Origin: Rostrohypoxylon terebratum
Lineage: Eukaryota > Ascomycota > Sordariomycetes > Xylariales > Hypoxylaceae
Direction of reading: 5' to 3'
Assembly: GCA_022497145.1 (NCBI GenBank)
Contig: MU385872.1
Location: 186,001 to 250,000, forward strand
DNA: 64,000 bases
In this document: piece by piece, positions 35,667 to 49,176 of the stretch
How positions within the stretch are numbered: position 1 is the stretch's first letter
How the letters are laid out: each line of letters opens with the position of its first letter
Program-made: the position numbers and the translations under genes
Notes under the pieces: model-generated
Database searches by the model: none
Told to the model about the DNA's origin: nothing
The model's input: the letters and a program-made list of their open reading frames with translations, nothing else

Positions 35667-38600
35667 GTTTGAGGAGCGACCTTGATGCCGGTGGCCGCAA
35701 GGATGCAAACAGTGTTCATTGGGATGGAGGTACTGGTTGCGGCGACTGTCGAGAAGGAAACGCGTGGTCGAGAAATCGAGAAATCGAGAAATTAGTTATT
35801 AGTTGACGGTAGACGGTCAACGGTCAACGGTGGACAGATTATGGTAGATTAGATCGTGAACAGGAGGATCGACGACGGTATAGGGTATAAGATATTATTC
35901 ATAAAACAGGGGAGAGGCTCTAGCTTAGGTACCAGATAAATAGTATTGGTTGCATAGGATATAGGTTGATGTAGGAAAAGTAGGACAAAATTGAAGCGAC
36001 GAATTAAAAAAAAAAGATGATAGAACCCATAAAATTCGGGTTGGTGGGAAAGAGAATAGAAACTTAGAATTTGAGTTGTTCCTAAGTTCCAAGTCAATTG
36101 ATGTAAGATGTATGATGTATGATGTCAAAGTCAAGATGAGGAAGGAAGCACGAGGACAACCCTTAGAAGTTTAACCAGAAGCTACAAAGCTAATTCCTAC
36201 TAGGCTGCCAGCTGCTAGGTAGGCAGTAATAGGGTCCGAAGCGTCGGGCGCAACCTTGGAACCCACGCCCGCGCAGTCCGTCGCTGCCGATACCACATAG
36301 GTACATGGAGTGTCAACCTAATGCACTGCCGACGTCACAAATAGAACCTCAGAACTTCTGGAAGGCACACCTAAGGCACACTGCGCTAAAGTTCAGACGC
36401 TGCAGTGCTGCACCACCCTACTGCGTACTATGTAAGAATCCCAAGCCTAAAATAGCCCCACCACGCCTCAAATGCAAAACTCTCGTGCCACCCGACTTCT
36501 CTTTTAGTACATATCTTGATAGGTAATCAATCGGCTTGTTTGATTGAGGCTTAAGATTTAATTCATTCTATTCCTTTTCTTCTCTTCTTCAGTCCAATTA
36601 GCATAAACAACTACCTTTGCATCTTCGAATACTTCCAATTACATCGCCATAACCAGCTTACGAAACAGGGCCTCGAACCTCATCAATCGTTCATATCGTC
36701 CGATACTCCCTCCAAAGAGGAAAGCGAGTGGTGTGATTTCAATAAAGAGAGAGGAAGGGTAGGGACCGTAGGGTATCTCGGATTCTCGGTATCTCTGGCG
36801 GATTGTCTCTGTCTCAGTCTCAGCTATTAAAACATTTCAACCCGAAATATGTCTCTTAATATCGTCCAGTCGCAAAGTCAATATCCATGTGTACATCATT
36901 GGAAGCTACCGTATCTACTACTTCGCACATACTATGTAACAATGAGTTTGGGTCTTTTCATCCTTGACTTGTCTTGGTATATTTCTAGAAAACTCCGGGG
37001 CCGGGTGGTTGGTTGATCTGAGTGCTGGATATTTGATCACTTGAGTTTTCGAAACAACCTGGTAAGCGAGTTGTCTCGAAATATGGAAGTACGTACGGTA
37101 CCTACATAGTATGTTAGTATCTTTGGGATATGTCTTCCGATATAATGTCTCCAAGTTCCTCTTAAACTTGCTACTTCTTACGACTAGCTGCCAATCTAAG
37201 AGTTAGTTGTAGAAGATGAGCTAAACCATGGTACGGAAAGCCACCACCTTCGGCTACAGCGAGGCTTCAAGTAATTCCTACTTCCCAATTAGAGAACTGC
37301 CTACCTAGTAACAACAAAGAAACAAAGCAGTTACTAAAGTTAAGAATAGTCAAACTAGGACTAGGTAATTTTAAAGTTTATTCGAGTTCAGATTAAAAAC
37401 TTCCAAGGCTATCAACATTCATTTCAGCATTCATTCGAAGTAGTGCCAACTAAGGCTCCGAGAATATAGCCCGACTTACACTACTGAGCGTTTTTTTCTT
37501 CTCTTTGATTTGACCAACGGTATTCCAGATATTCTCAGAAATCGGTACTAATCTAGTTGACCGGCTTCAAGATACCGAAGCTAGGCAAACTGGAGAACTT
37601 TGGAAAACTACAGCAACTCAACCAGAGATGCATCGCGAGCCTTAAGACATACCATTTCCTCTCTACAGGGATCATTTCGGTAAAGATTCACGGGATGATT
37701 CACTAGGCTTGAGGCTGCAAATGCCTGGTTGGTTCGTGAAGCTCTACTATGTACACGCATATGTAGTTGGAACACGAAACTCGCCGTTGCGCAACACCAA
37801 TCCTTCAGCTGCCTTATGTAGTAATATTGGGTGGTCAAATAGGCAATACTGCAGTAGACGATGTCTTACTTACATTGTCAAACTGTAGGTACCATACAGC
37901 CATACACCCATACACAGGGAGAACACAACAATATGGTACCTCCTAGCACGAAACCGAAAAGGAGATCCTCCCAGGAATCCCAAAAAGGGTCAGGCCAACT
38001 GTGCAACCGAAAACACCTACCCAGTAGGTACCACCTACATTGAAGTTCAGGAACAACGAATATCATTAATAGATATATTACACAATCATCTATCGTAGGA
38101 CGCAGGACGCGGGACGCCGAACGCAGACTTATTGTGTAACTTTCAATCTGCCTGTCTGCCGGCCTGCCTGATGACTGATCTCATCCAACCACCCCTTTTA
38201 TCCTGCATCTAAGGGAACTTGGAAGGTTTCGTCGGAAGAGGGCTGATGACGATCTATGGAGAGTCAGCATGCTCGTGACGGAGAATCATCACCCTTAGAG
38301 TGGTATCCAGTATCCGTATTGAGTCACTTGATGGGTATCCCATCCGTCATAGGAAACGGAACTCTTCCAAGAACATGACACGACTTGCTGCTGCATACTT
38401 AGTACCTAGTAGTATGTGCGATAGGAACGATGGGAAAGGTCAGACCTGTATTTGTTTTGTTTTTTTTCCAACGTGACAAACGGATTAGACTGACATGTGA
38501 GGGGCATTCGACCACGGAGGGACCATTAAGATGCCAGGATTTAAGTCGCGCTTGTGCCGCCAGAATCACCGTCCGACCTAGCCCAGCCAACCGTTAATCG

Positions 38601-39379
38601 CCTTCCAGGGGTTCCCGGCCACTTATATCCACTCTAGCGTCCATACGGGGCACTCCCCAAGACCCCCCAGGTGAAGATCACAGGTGAGGGTCAGAGCAGG
38701 AAGAGGGCAGGAGGGTTATGCATTGCAGCCATGTAGGGTAGAGGGCAGAGAGCAGGGGGAAGCGAACCGATTTAGGGATCCTTTACATAGTACGTATATC
38801 TGGATTCCGTACGGTACCGGCTGTACCTACAGGATGTCAGGTATCAATTTGGCAGTTTGGAAAGTAGCATCGTCTTTTTCAGGTTCGAATTTTTAAACCA
38901 GCTTACTTACATGGCCCGGCCCACACTGTTTCTGTTTCTCCTTGTCTCACCTCCATAGCTTTTCGTAACTTCGCGTCTCGTATCCCCTCTTTCATTCACT
39001 CAGAGGTCCTCAAGAGGAAACGCGTCGCCAATTGTCATGTTGGATTCGAGAAGGGAAAATCTCCATCTCTGTCAAGTGGTAAATTAGGTGCGATCTCACA
39101 TCATTGTCCTGCGACTTTGACGTCTATCTGTCTATCTGGGGAATGTTTTCGCCCGATTTTGCCTGCACATCCCACTCCTCTAATGCAGAGTGCAACCACC
39201 TAGCCCAATCAGCTCCGAATTGAGTGCATGCACGTAGCCATTCAGGAGTAACCAGCTGTTCACTTCCCACGATACCGGCGGACCTCCTGGACCAACCGAA
39301 CATAGTAGAGCAAGAGACAGCGTCTGCGATATTCCCCCATAGCTAAACTAACCTACTACGGGGCTGACGAGACGGACGA
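35667..39379. other. Intergenic region between divergent esterase and RBR ligase genes
   Basis: About 3.7 kb of shared upstream DNA for two divergently transcribed genes. It holds short frames only (for example an ATG frame at 36305-36526 without known features). The 36540-36720 part is pyrimidine-rich and resembles an untranslated leader, but I see no gene after it. Confidence 0.5.
35769..35792. repeat. Three tandem CGAGAAAT units
   Basis: Three exact 8-base units just upstream of the esterase gene, followed by imperfect ACGGTCA repeats to about 35833. Confidence 0.85.
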
Positions 39380-42272
39380 ATGGCACAATCACAGCATGCG
39401 GGAGCCAAGCACCGGTCCAGACGTCGACACCAGACACGCAGTCCCTCCACCTCTCGCCACCATGATTGGGACTCACGACATCTTGCTAACCCCCATTCGC
39501 TGCCTTACCGACCCCGACAACCTAATATACGGAGAGGGCCTGCCGGTTGGAATCCAAATTATTATCCCCATCGAAGTGCACCACCATCAGACGACGAGGA
39601 CGAGGACGAGGACGAAGACGACGACGATTTTGAAGTAGTTATACCCGACCCTGACCCGATGCCTCACCCGCAGCAGCAACAACTCACCCGGGCGGCTGGC
39701 GCTTCGGCCCGAAAGAATGGAAAGGGACGGGCCGTGTATCTCGAGGTGGAAGAGGACGACGACGATGACGACCAGGAACAGATGATATCCAGACTCAGAT
39801 CCAGATCGAGGCCCAGGGCACAGTCGAGAGTGAGGTCAAGGGCGCAGTCGAAAGCTAGAGCCGATAGTAGCAGCGGAGATGACGAGACAATCGAACTATC
39901 GACACCCCCGGCATCCGTTCCTGTGACTCCTCGGTACCGATCCCGGCAGACATCAAGACTTCCGTCGCCATCTTCATCGAGAAGTTCGAGCGTTGATTCC
40001 GATACATCATCCTCTACCCCAGATATGAGACTCCAGCGGCGATCTCGTAGTAGAAGGCCGTCCGAAACACCGGTAACGCCGCCCCCACCCGTTGCTGACC
40101 GGACAGGCCGTCAGCGACATCAGCACGGACGCCGAAATAGGTCTGCCACGTTTAGGGAAGAGAGCGATGACGAGCCCGAATTCGACAACAGAATCCGTTT
40201 ACGAGCGAGGTCCAAGTCTGTACCGCGGCAACCGACACGAAACATAGACTCACGAAGTTCATCCATGAGACGCACCTACCGACTCCGATCCCGAGATCGG
40301 TACGATGAAGGAGAGCCTAGTTCTTCGTCTAGAAGGTGAGCAGCTATGATAGCGATGACAAAAAAATTGAGGATTAACAATGCTGATTATGAAATTTTAC
40401 CAGACCAAATTATCGGAGGAGATATTATGAATCTGATGCGGGATACCCCGAGAAGCCTTCGCTTCCTCGAGCACATACCGCACCAAGTTCTCATGTGACT
40501 TCCCACAGTATGAGCTCCTCCTCAAAACGTTCTTGGGCATTTCTAAGTAGATTCGTGAATCCAGGACTCCAGTCGTCTCCCGAAAAACACTCGAAGATGT
40601 AAGTACACGTCTACAAACCAGTTTCTCGGTAGGAGAAAGACATGGAAGAGACGTGAGCCTAACCGATTGTACTTTTCCTCATAGTGTCGAATGCGCCGGC
40701 TGTCTCGACGATTTTTCATCGAAGGAAACGGTCAAGCTGAAGTGCAAGCACCGAATGTGCAAGCCATGCCTAAAGCGCAAGTTCAAGCGCTCTGTCAAAG
40801 ACCCATCACAGATGCCGCCTCGGTGTTGCACGTCTGACATTATCCCGCTGAAACATGTCAACGACATGTTTGATGACAACTTCAAATTTACCTGGAACCA
40901 GAAGTTTGGCGAGTTTTCCACCCGAAATCGCGTTTACTGCCCGGCCAAGAGATGCGGACAATGGATTAGACCCGACCAGATCCAGAGGCACCAGAATGGT
41001 CGCAAGGTAGGCAAATGTAGCAGCTGCCAGACCAAGGTTTGTTGCGAATGCAACAATCGATGGCACGGCTCCGGCCCGTGTCCAGAAGACGAAGAGATAA
41101 ACCAGATCCTACAGCAGGCCAAGGAAGAGGGATGGCAACGCTGCTATAATTGTAGGAATATGGTTGAGTTGAAAGAAGGCTGTACCCAAATGACTTGGTA
41201 CGTCGTTATTTATCTTCTTTTTTTTTTCATTGCTGTTTGTCTCCGTGGGTGACCTTCTAACAAACATCTACCTAGCAGTCGTTGTGGTGCCCAGTTTTGT
41301 ATGATATGTGGGCTAGCATGGAAGACTTGTGAATGCCCCTGGTTTAACTACGACAACGCAGAGATAGATCGCTTCGACCAAATGCAGATCCCAGAAACGG
41401 TCATAGCCCCCGAGAGACTTAACCGCAGGAGTGCACCACCGCTCGCGACACCGGGCATGGATACTAGGCGACGTTCGCCCGGAAACGGACTACGAAGCCG
41501 ACAGAGTCCCTTCGGATCCGATGAGCGACTCCTTAGACGTTTTCAGCAGCAAGAACAGCAACGACAGATACAGCAAGACGAGGAGCTTGCACATAGACTG
41601 CAGTTCGAGGAAACAGAAGACGAATATATGTCCCCTGATGACATCGGAGGCAACCTTGCCGGCCACTTCGCACGCGATGGATATCCAACTAGGCGTCGAG
41701 CACAGACCGTGGTAGCACCACCAGCACCTGCACCACCACCTGTAGCACCATTCGACAGAGCGAATTCAGTAATCGGGGATTACGTTACTGGAGTGAACAG
41801 AGCTCGCCATGGTGGTGCTCCTCGTGCAAGCTCGATGGAGCGCCGCCTCGCGGACCGGTTCGAGCAGCGTCAAAGCAACAGTCCGGCTCAACATGCCTTC
41901 GGGCTCAATATACCCCCTCCCCCAGCGCCGCCACGAGCCATGGGTCCGCCGCCTATCCCGCAAGTACCCTTCGGACCCCCAGGACAACCCCCTATGTTGT
42001 CACGGAGACACACGGTAGATGATGACCTAGTATACGACAGCCCGCGAGCCAACCGAATGCCAGAACATATGCTCCCGAGAAGAGCTTCTGCTCGCGGCTT
42101 TGTTACAGAACCGCCCTTTTATGACCAAGTTCCCCGATCACGCCGCCAACGATCGGCGTCGACGTTGCCTAAAGATTCTGTCCTCGCCGGACTAGCCGGC
42201 CCCGAACGCGGTATGCATCGTGTATATGAGTGGGTGAACCACGTCGGCCCGGACCCTCCTCTCGCCACGTAA
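39380..42272 (+). CDS. RBR-type (RING1-IBR-RING2) E3 ubiquitin ligase
   Basis: An E3 ubiquitin ligase of the RING-between-RING class, which passes ubiquitin through a catalytic cysteine in RING2. Four exons, 39380-40335, 40404-40598, 40685-41197 and 41279-42272, encode 885 residues. Residues 1-383 are low complexity: Arg/Ser-rich repeats and Asp/Glu runs. RING1 begins CAGCLDDF (Cys387, Cys390). The IBR spans about YCPAKRCGQW to CCECNNRWH. RING2 starts CYNC (537-540), with the probable catalytic Cys550 in EGCTQM; the splice at 41197/41279 restores CRCGAQFCMICG, fixing that junction. The C-terminal third is Pro/Arg-rich with a Gln/Glu-rich helix (RFQQQEQQRQ). Introns are 68, 86 and 81 bases. 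Substrates are unknown. Confidence 0.93.
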
Positions 42273-43273
42273 AAAACCAAAAAACCAAAAATATTTCAAT
42301 CAATCAAGTCCAATAATGTTAAGTACACCAAACTGATGAGTTTATTTATCTAACGCCTGAGCTCAAATCGGAGAACCCCTTCCAATGTTTCTTTTTGACG
42401 ACGATCATGATGCATGCGAACGACGCGGTTGACGAGGTCTTTTTTTCTTCTTTCGACGAAATAATCATCTTCCTCTCCCTCCTTTTTTTGCGCAAAGTTG
42501 TATCACCACGTCTACCATTTGCATCTACGATACTGCAGCAAATATCTACGTTTTTAACGAAAACCCAGCATATTCGCGAGTCGAGGTTCACGAGCGGCCA
42601 AGCAATTCATTCACAGCAAGCAAGCAAGCAGATATTACTGGATATGGTTCAGTCTCAGGACACAATGTATTTTCATATTTGATTCTTTTTTTTTCTCGGG
42701 TGGAGGTAAATCTTACAAACAAATCAGGGGACACCGAGAGGAGTTTTGCGGGATCACAATACAATCAATCCATCGTTTGTTATTATTCCTGTTCGAGGAT
42801 CTCTACGGACATTCTATAACTTTAGGGGGGGGAGGAACACAACTGTCGCTTTTTCTTCCGTATCCTCTCATCCAATCCGTCCATCCATATCGTCTTACAT
42901 AGAAAAACCTTTGAAAAAATATATCTGATCATTCGATTCCTCTTATATTTCATCTCGTACGCGCGCGCTTTTTTACGCAGGTCAAAAACAGTTAGCCATC
43001 CTCTTCAATGTGAAGTCTGATAACCTGAGTGATAAGAGTGAAGAAAGAAAAATGGTAGTTCTTGAGGTAGATGTAGTAGAGAACATTTCTGGGATATCTG
43101 ATCGCTAAGCCTGTAAACTTGACCCAACCCTTTTCCTACCCCCTCCTTCTTCATTCCTCCTCCTGCCTACACCATATAAGTAAAACAACCTGGAAGTTCA
43201 ACTTCTACTATCCATTCTCCGTATTCTTATCCACTCATGACGTGCATACGTAAGCCATAAGCCGATCCATTCT
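42273..43273. other. Intergenic region between convergent genes
   Basis: About 1 kb holding the 3' untranslated regions of the RBR ligase and the membrane-protein gene. It is rich in T runs and short repeats (AAGC units near 42617-42631). No gene is seen. Confidence 0.6.
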
Positions 43274-44215
43274 TTAGTATCGGGGCATATGCTCCCCGCT
43301 CCCGTTCGCGACGTTGTATTGCGGCGTGAAGTTCGTGACTGGGAGGTGGCATATCGACGGCTCTGCCTCGACGGGGACTTGTCCCATCTGGTACGCGGAG
43401 GCCTCGGGTTGCGGCTCGGAGGACTGCAGCGCGATAATGGCGTCGTAGGACGGCGGCTTCTCGCTCGGTATGTCGTTGAAGTGCTGGTGTACTTGCGGCT
43501 GGGGTTGCAGTTGGTGGTGGGGTTGAGGCGGCGATGGAGGGGAGGCGGAGGAGGTGCCGACGGAGGGCGAGTATGTTAACGCGGGGGTGGGCAGGGCTAG
43601 GCCGGACATCGACGAGCCGGTGTGGATCGAGGGCGCGCGCTCGGGGTACGGCGTAGGCGCCCAGCGGATGTGCTCCGAGGGTAGACTGTGGTTGCTCGCG
43701 GCGCCCACGGGGGGTGCGTCTCGCCGGACGCTCGACACCGGCGTCATTGTGTACCCGTTCTCGATCTCGGCTTCCTTGGCCGCGGCCATCTGCCTCTGCT
43801 TGCGCCGCGGGCGGATGCGCAGGAAGAACCATAGTAGTAGAGCGATGATGATCGCGACAATGACACCTATCACTGCACCGGCTATCGCGCCGCCGGGAGG
43901 TCCGGGGGGTCCGGAGTTCTGGTGCTTGGCGGCGTCTTCTTCTTGTTCATCCTGCTCCTCCTGCTCCTCTTCGAGGTGTTTGAAGTGTTCGAACTGATGC
44001 GGATCGTTGTCGCCATCGCGCTTGCGTCGCCTATTCTCGAACGCAGCTATTTGCTTTTCGTCAGATACGATCCTCGCCTCGACCAGTTGCGAGATCTCGG
44101 TCGCGTCTCGTGGGCTCAGGGGTATGAGATCTTGCTCGATTGATCGTCTCGATTGCGCGATATTCTCCGCCGTGACACCCGCCACGAGGGCCAGCAGCAG
44201 ATAAGAGCGCCGCAT
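43274..44215 (-). CDS. Single-pass membrane protein with signal peptide and cytosolic PPxY motif
   Basis: No family name is recognised. The 313-residue product has an N-terminal signal peptide (about 1-16, MRRSYLLLALVAGVTA), an extracellular part with a Glu/Gln-rich acidic run (81-95), a short GPPGPPGG turn, and one membrane helix (about 110-133, Ile/Val/Ala/Leu-rich). A basic stop-transfer sequence RIRPRRKQR follows, then a cytosolic tail rich in Pro, Ser and His. The tail contains PPSY at 254-257, the motif bound by WW domains of Rsp5/Nedd4 ubiquitin ligases. It resembles the many fungal mid2-like or sensor-type proteins only in layout. It is a single exon and the start codon is the first ATG of the frame. 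The product is probably plasma-membrane or endosomal, sorted by ubiquitination; this is inference. Confidence 0.85.
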   Translation of the reverse strand: MRRSYLLLALVAGVTAENIAQSRRSIEQDLIPLSPRDATEISQLVEARIVSDEKQIAAFENRRRKRDGDNDPHQFEHFKHLEEEQEEQDEQEEDAAKHQNSGPPGPPGGAIAGAVIGVIVAIIIALLLWFFLRIRPRRKQRQMAAAKEAEIENGYTMTPVSSVRRDAPPVGAASNHSLPSEHIRWAPTPYPERAPSIHTGSSMSGLALPTPALTYSPSVGTSSASPPSPPQPHHQLQPQPQVHQHFNDIPSEKPPSYDAIIALQSSEPQPEASAYQMGQVPVEAEPSICHLPVTNFTPQYNVANGSGEHMPRY

Positions 44216-47200
44216 GGCGGATTACTGTAGGTTTGAAGGGGGAGCGCTTCGTGATCCGTGGTCCGTGATGCGTGTCTCTCGATCTTATGACTTCTCCGCA
44301 AAGTTTTATGGCAATATTTATGAATATGAAGTCGAATTAATTCATCTACCTCACCGTTGGTAATTACACTGTATTGTTTCGAAAACGAGAGACGGGGTTC
44401 TTTTGCTATTTCGGCTGGTGATAATGAAGGAAAGACTGGAAACTGGGCTGGACTGGGGCGTCCACGACGGACCCGACGGAGTTGTGCAACGACGAGACAA
44501 GAAAAGATGCCCAGATGTCGTGTTGTGCCAAGATGTGCAGGTTCCAGCCACCAAGACGAGTTTATCACCTTAGTATTAGCAGTTGGCCTCTCCCGTCATA
44601 GGGCTAGCGAGACGTACATCCATGGATGTAACCAATTATGGTTCAACGGGGTCCAACAGACTCCAACAGAGACTGCACTGCCCCGACGTTGTAGCATGTA
44701 AAAAAAGGTCCAAAAAACCCACACCAGTTCGTTTTTAGCGACACGTCTTACATAGTACACGGCGGTTCCACTCTCTGACATTCGTTGGAAAGGCCTTGGA
44801 AAGGCCTTCAGGGCTTATTGTTCCGAATACAGTCTACTCTAGGGCTCTAGTCAACTCTAGCCTGTGTGTAGACCCCCAAGGATGGACTTAAAAGGATCCT
44901 CCGATAGACTAAATAACGTGATAATGTGGGATGCTTACGGTGTCTAATTAAAGATCTCCTCCTATCATGCACTGTGCTACCGGATACGGGCAGTTACGGG
45001 GCAGCAAAAGTCCATATTCGTGCCGAGACTTTTATGTTGAAGTCATATATCTATGGACCATGGGTCGCGGATCGAAGTTATATCCATTTGGCAAACAGGA
45101 TCTATCTCCAGTGGTTCCCCAGCGGCTCCCCGGCGGCGTGATATGTCGACATCACATTCTATTCATTAACCTAAGTACTTAATAAGTAAACTACAGTACG
45201 TTTTGTATGTTATCTACGACGGATCCCAAATTTCAATACGCTAAAATGCAAGGCGACGGCACATACAACCCGAGTCAGTGAATTAGGATGAGCGACGCGT
45301 CCGCACTGTGGCTGAGATCTTACACCGCAGCACCAATACTCAGCTCTCATCCAACCCATCGAGAAAATAAATAATAAGCAACATCTCCGCTCTCGACGCC
45401 CATGCAAAACGATATCTCGGATGGCTACTATGAGCGATCATGGGCATACAAGGTACGATGATTCAAATTCGTGAAAACATTTCGGGATCCCGTTTGCCTG
45501 GCTTTTCCGTAGATCGTCTTCGGTCGACCTCGAACACACATCTATGGATCTCAGCCTGTCCTACGCTGCAAGCACCCCCACGAAACAAGCCCATCAGCGA
45601 ATAAACCAGAAACAGTTGACCGGTTTCCGCTAGCCATGTTTGTGACGAGATGTATGCGCGAACACGACCAAAAATTCACTCACTCACTCACTCACTCACT
45701 CTCTGCTGCCCCCTATGACGCACGCCCGGTCTGTAACTCCGGTTGAGATTTCTTACTGGGCGCCCGCCGTCGAATTAGGATTCCGGATGACTGTGCTACC
45801 AGATGCTGACAGCGCAGCTAATTCAATAGCGTGCGTTGGGCACCCAGAAAAGAGAGTGTAGGAGCATTAGGCACGACGATTGGCAAGGCAGCCATATTGA
45901 AAGCCTCTTAAGCCCCCCGAAACGGTTGATCCATTTACGTAGCGGCTGTATAAGTGCTGTGCATACTCGGCAGTAGCCTGCTTCACGTAGTATTGTCAAT
46001 CTATTTTGAAGGTTTCTCATTAATTACGGCACAGAGGCGGGCTGCAGCAGTGGTCAAACACGCCATTCCATCACGGGATGGGGGTATGAAGCGATGCTTA
46101 CTTCATTTCTACGTGTACTTGTACCGGATTGGATGAAAATAGAGTGATACGAACTCACCTTTTCAAGATCTATTATTCGTGGCTGACTTCCTTCCCTTGT
46201 TCTTCTCCTTCTCCTTTTCCCTCTCCCGAAGAATGGAGCCGCAATCTATTACTTAGAGTCCTAGAGGTACCTATCCACATACCCATATCGTTTGTCGTCT
46301 TTTCGACCCTTTCTCAGCTTAGCCTCGAACCTATTGACGGCATCAATGTCGCTCGATATCTGTAGGTAATAATAGGGTAGCTACTACTCGGGTACCTAGG
46401 GGGTAAGAGCACTCTGGGGATCCCGTACAGATTCTCTTGGCGATAAACACAGCCATGGGGGTCTGGGGGTCTGCCTTAGGATCGTAGGTTCATCTAGGTA
46501 GTGAGGCTCTCGATCGGCATAAGAATGCCGGCAGACGGTGCGACTTGCATATAAAGCAGAGATCGGTGTGGTAACTCAACATTGACGACCGCGATTGGCT
46601 CTTTCACTCCGGCGATACTGGGATCAACCTTTCTGCTGACGGGAGTTGTCCAGATTTGCTTTTCCCATCACCCAACAATCGGTTTAGACGCTGAGTACAT
46701 CGCGCATAAAGTTACCACAGTCAATCATATACAACATTATATTGGAATATATAGTCATGTACCTGTGGGTTGGCATTCTCCGGGAGCGCCATGTACGTTG
46801 GCTTCTCTTAAACCCACGATATAAGCTACCTACTAGGTAAGTACCTGCCTAGTAGGTACTGATGAGCTTTGTGAAAGTCTCTCGAGGATAGATGCTAATC
46901 GGAGTTTGGTTCGTACCTATATAATACCGCGTTTTCGATATCCTGTCTCTGTCATGGCACTTAAGTACCTACCCTCTAGTAGCTAAGCATTTTCTGGGGC
47001 GATTTAGAATTTAAAGGCACTAGTGACAGCGTCTGTCTAGTAGGCGTTATGGACACATCTACGGGCCCGCACATCTAAATCCTCCGTTACTTACCAGGAG
47101 CATCAACGTGAAATGGCTTGCTACCATTCCCGCTGTGATATCTAGTACTTACATAGTAGAACTCATCCTATGTACATGCCTACCGTACCTATAGCATTCA

Positions 47201-48642
47201 TTATTTCTATCTACTATGTTTCTAGTTGGTGAGCATGATTATGAATCGGACTTGCTCTGTCAGATTAATAGATCATATTAACAACGCAATAGATAGCTTG
47301 CCCCTGTGACATATTACCCCTTTGAACTCCGGTAGGACCTCAACTCCTATATCTGTGACATACCTGTTTAGTTGGCCAGACAGACCTGGTGAGTCCCTAC
47401 CTGCTATGTGCCTACCTATATAAGGTCACATTTCTAACTAATCAAAACTCATCATTCACGCATGTAATTGAGCAATTACATCGTGTGAAAGGGAGTGGGT
47501 TTAAACTTCCGACAAGCGATCTAAGAATTCCCAAGGACCTCTATGGGCATCGTTGACGTCACCGACAACACCAGCCAATCACCTGAACACCAACCTCTAT
47601 AGTCAGAGTCGTAACTCTCATGGATGTCTTCTGAGTCGAAGTGCGGATAGTACCTAGTTAGTGAAGTGGCTCATGGCGGAGACTCAAACCAGGGGTAAAG
47701 GGGCATGAGTTGATACTATCAACGTATTTATAATTTAGTACATTCTCTATTAAACTTCATAGAGAGATATAGATAAGCTATATATCACGAAGTATACGTG
47801 TTTGGAACCTACTAAGGATAGTTTGTTTCTTATTGGCTTTAGCTACTGATCCGATGTAAAATTTTGTCAAAAGTCCTTCATAGGTACCTAATGGTAATAG
47901 GTCCTCGAGTGTAGTATAACAGTAAGAGATGAATAATATAATTTTAGAAAGTGTCATGTTATACTAGTAACTCTACTATGATCATCAGACCTTTGACATG
48001 TGGGTATATCGCATGATCAAGTCAATTGAATTGAGAACTTGCTGTTTTATGTTTGATGAACGCATCCGAAGTTTCATAGCCGAGCGATCAAACTCGGATC
48101 ACATCCATTCCTCTATCTTGGCAAATTCAAGCTTTTTTACGTTTCTTTATCCAAAACATTTGTTGAATGTTCGCGGGGAAGTTCACCTTTTGTCAGACAA
48201 GATTGAGAAGCACGAGAGCATGGGAAAAGACAGGGCGTAGTTTTTAAGACCCAATGAATTATCCCAATGAGAGGTAAAATTGATAAGAATCATCTCCAGA
48301 AAACCCAATGAATCCCATTCTCATTCACTCTACCCTTGCTATGCTGATGTTTCCCCCCTTCCACTCTGACCGAAGACCCGCAACCGGCTCGTAGCATCCC
48401 CTGTAGCTGTAGGTAGAATTATCGAGAGATGAGCCTCAATGAATCCGTAGTATTATCTTTGCCGGCCAGGAAACAACGGCAGTCGACATAAAAAAACAAA
48501 CAAAAATACAGGGATGTTTCCCAATCTGCTCCCCCTGAATCATCCCGTCGCTAAATCGCGTCCATGCTAGTAGGTAAACACTCTCAACTCCATTAAACAG
48601 TAGCCCTGAGATAAGATGTGTGCCTGTATATCATGGGACTGT
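44216..48642. other. Intergenic region, no supported gene
   Basis: About 4.4 kb. Short frames only, the largest ATG frame being 80 codons at 47998-48240, without known features. TAGGTA-type words cluster at 46830-46860. The 47700-47990 part is AT-rich. Confidence 0.5.
45677..45700. repeat. Six CACT tetranucleotide units
   Basis: Six exact CACT units in tandem. Confidence 0.9.
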
Positions 48643-49176
48643 TTATAGGACGACGGTGTTTATTTCTATGGGGTGGGTTAGCTTCGAATGTGTTTCTGTA
48701 GATCAGTGGAGGCACTCACGGGTCTGTTGGATGACGGTCTGGAGCTGGGGAATCAAGCTCTGCTGGATGAGAGAAGAGACATCGAAGCTGCCGATGCCGC
48801 CAAGGAGGCCAAGGTCGAAAACGTTGAGCTGGAGAGCGCTGAGGTCGAAGTTTCCGAAGACACCAAGGCCACCGAGCTGAGACAAAAGAGCGATCTGCTG
48901 GAGCTGGAGCAGGGCGTTGATGTCGAAGCTGTTGCCGACAAAGAGCTGCTGGAAGCCGCCAATGTTAAGGTTGTTGAAGGTGGAGAGCTGGGCGAAGGCC
49001 TGGAGGTTGAAGCTGTTGATGGCGAGAAGGTACTGGAGATCCTGGTTACCGAAGTTGAAGTTGTTGAAGGCACCAAGGTCGAGGTTGACACGCTTCTCAG
49101 CGACGGCGGTGGTGCTGGTGGGAGCAGCAGTGGCGAAAGCAGCAAGAGCGCTGACGAAGATGGTAGAGGCCTTCAT
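48643..49176 (-). CDS. Small secreted Leu/Gln/Asn-rich repeat protein (copy A)
   Basis: No named family is recognised. I propose two exons, 49176-48720 and 48665-48643, giving 159 residues. The intron 48666-48719 has a GTGAGT donor, a GCTAAC branch and a CCATAG acceptor; reading through instead gives 157 residues ending TRECLH. A signal peptide (about 1-18) is followed by a Kex2-type Lys-Arg at 28-29. The mature part has no Cys in the spliced form and repeats a short pattern of the type N-x-F-N/D-I/L (38-42, 54-58, 68-72, 82-86, 108-112, 129-133), each followed by Leu/Gln-rich stretches. Such composition suggests a repetitive, amphipathic, possibly self-assembling wall or surface protein; that is inference. 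A similar gene lies 2.5 kb upstream on the same strand. Confidence 0.8.
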
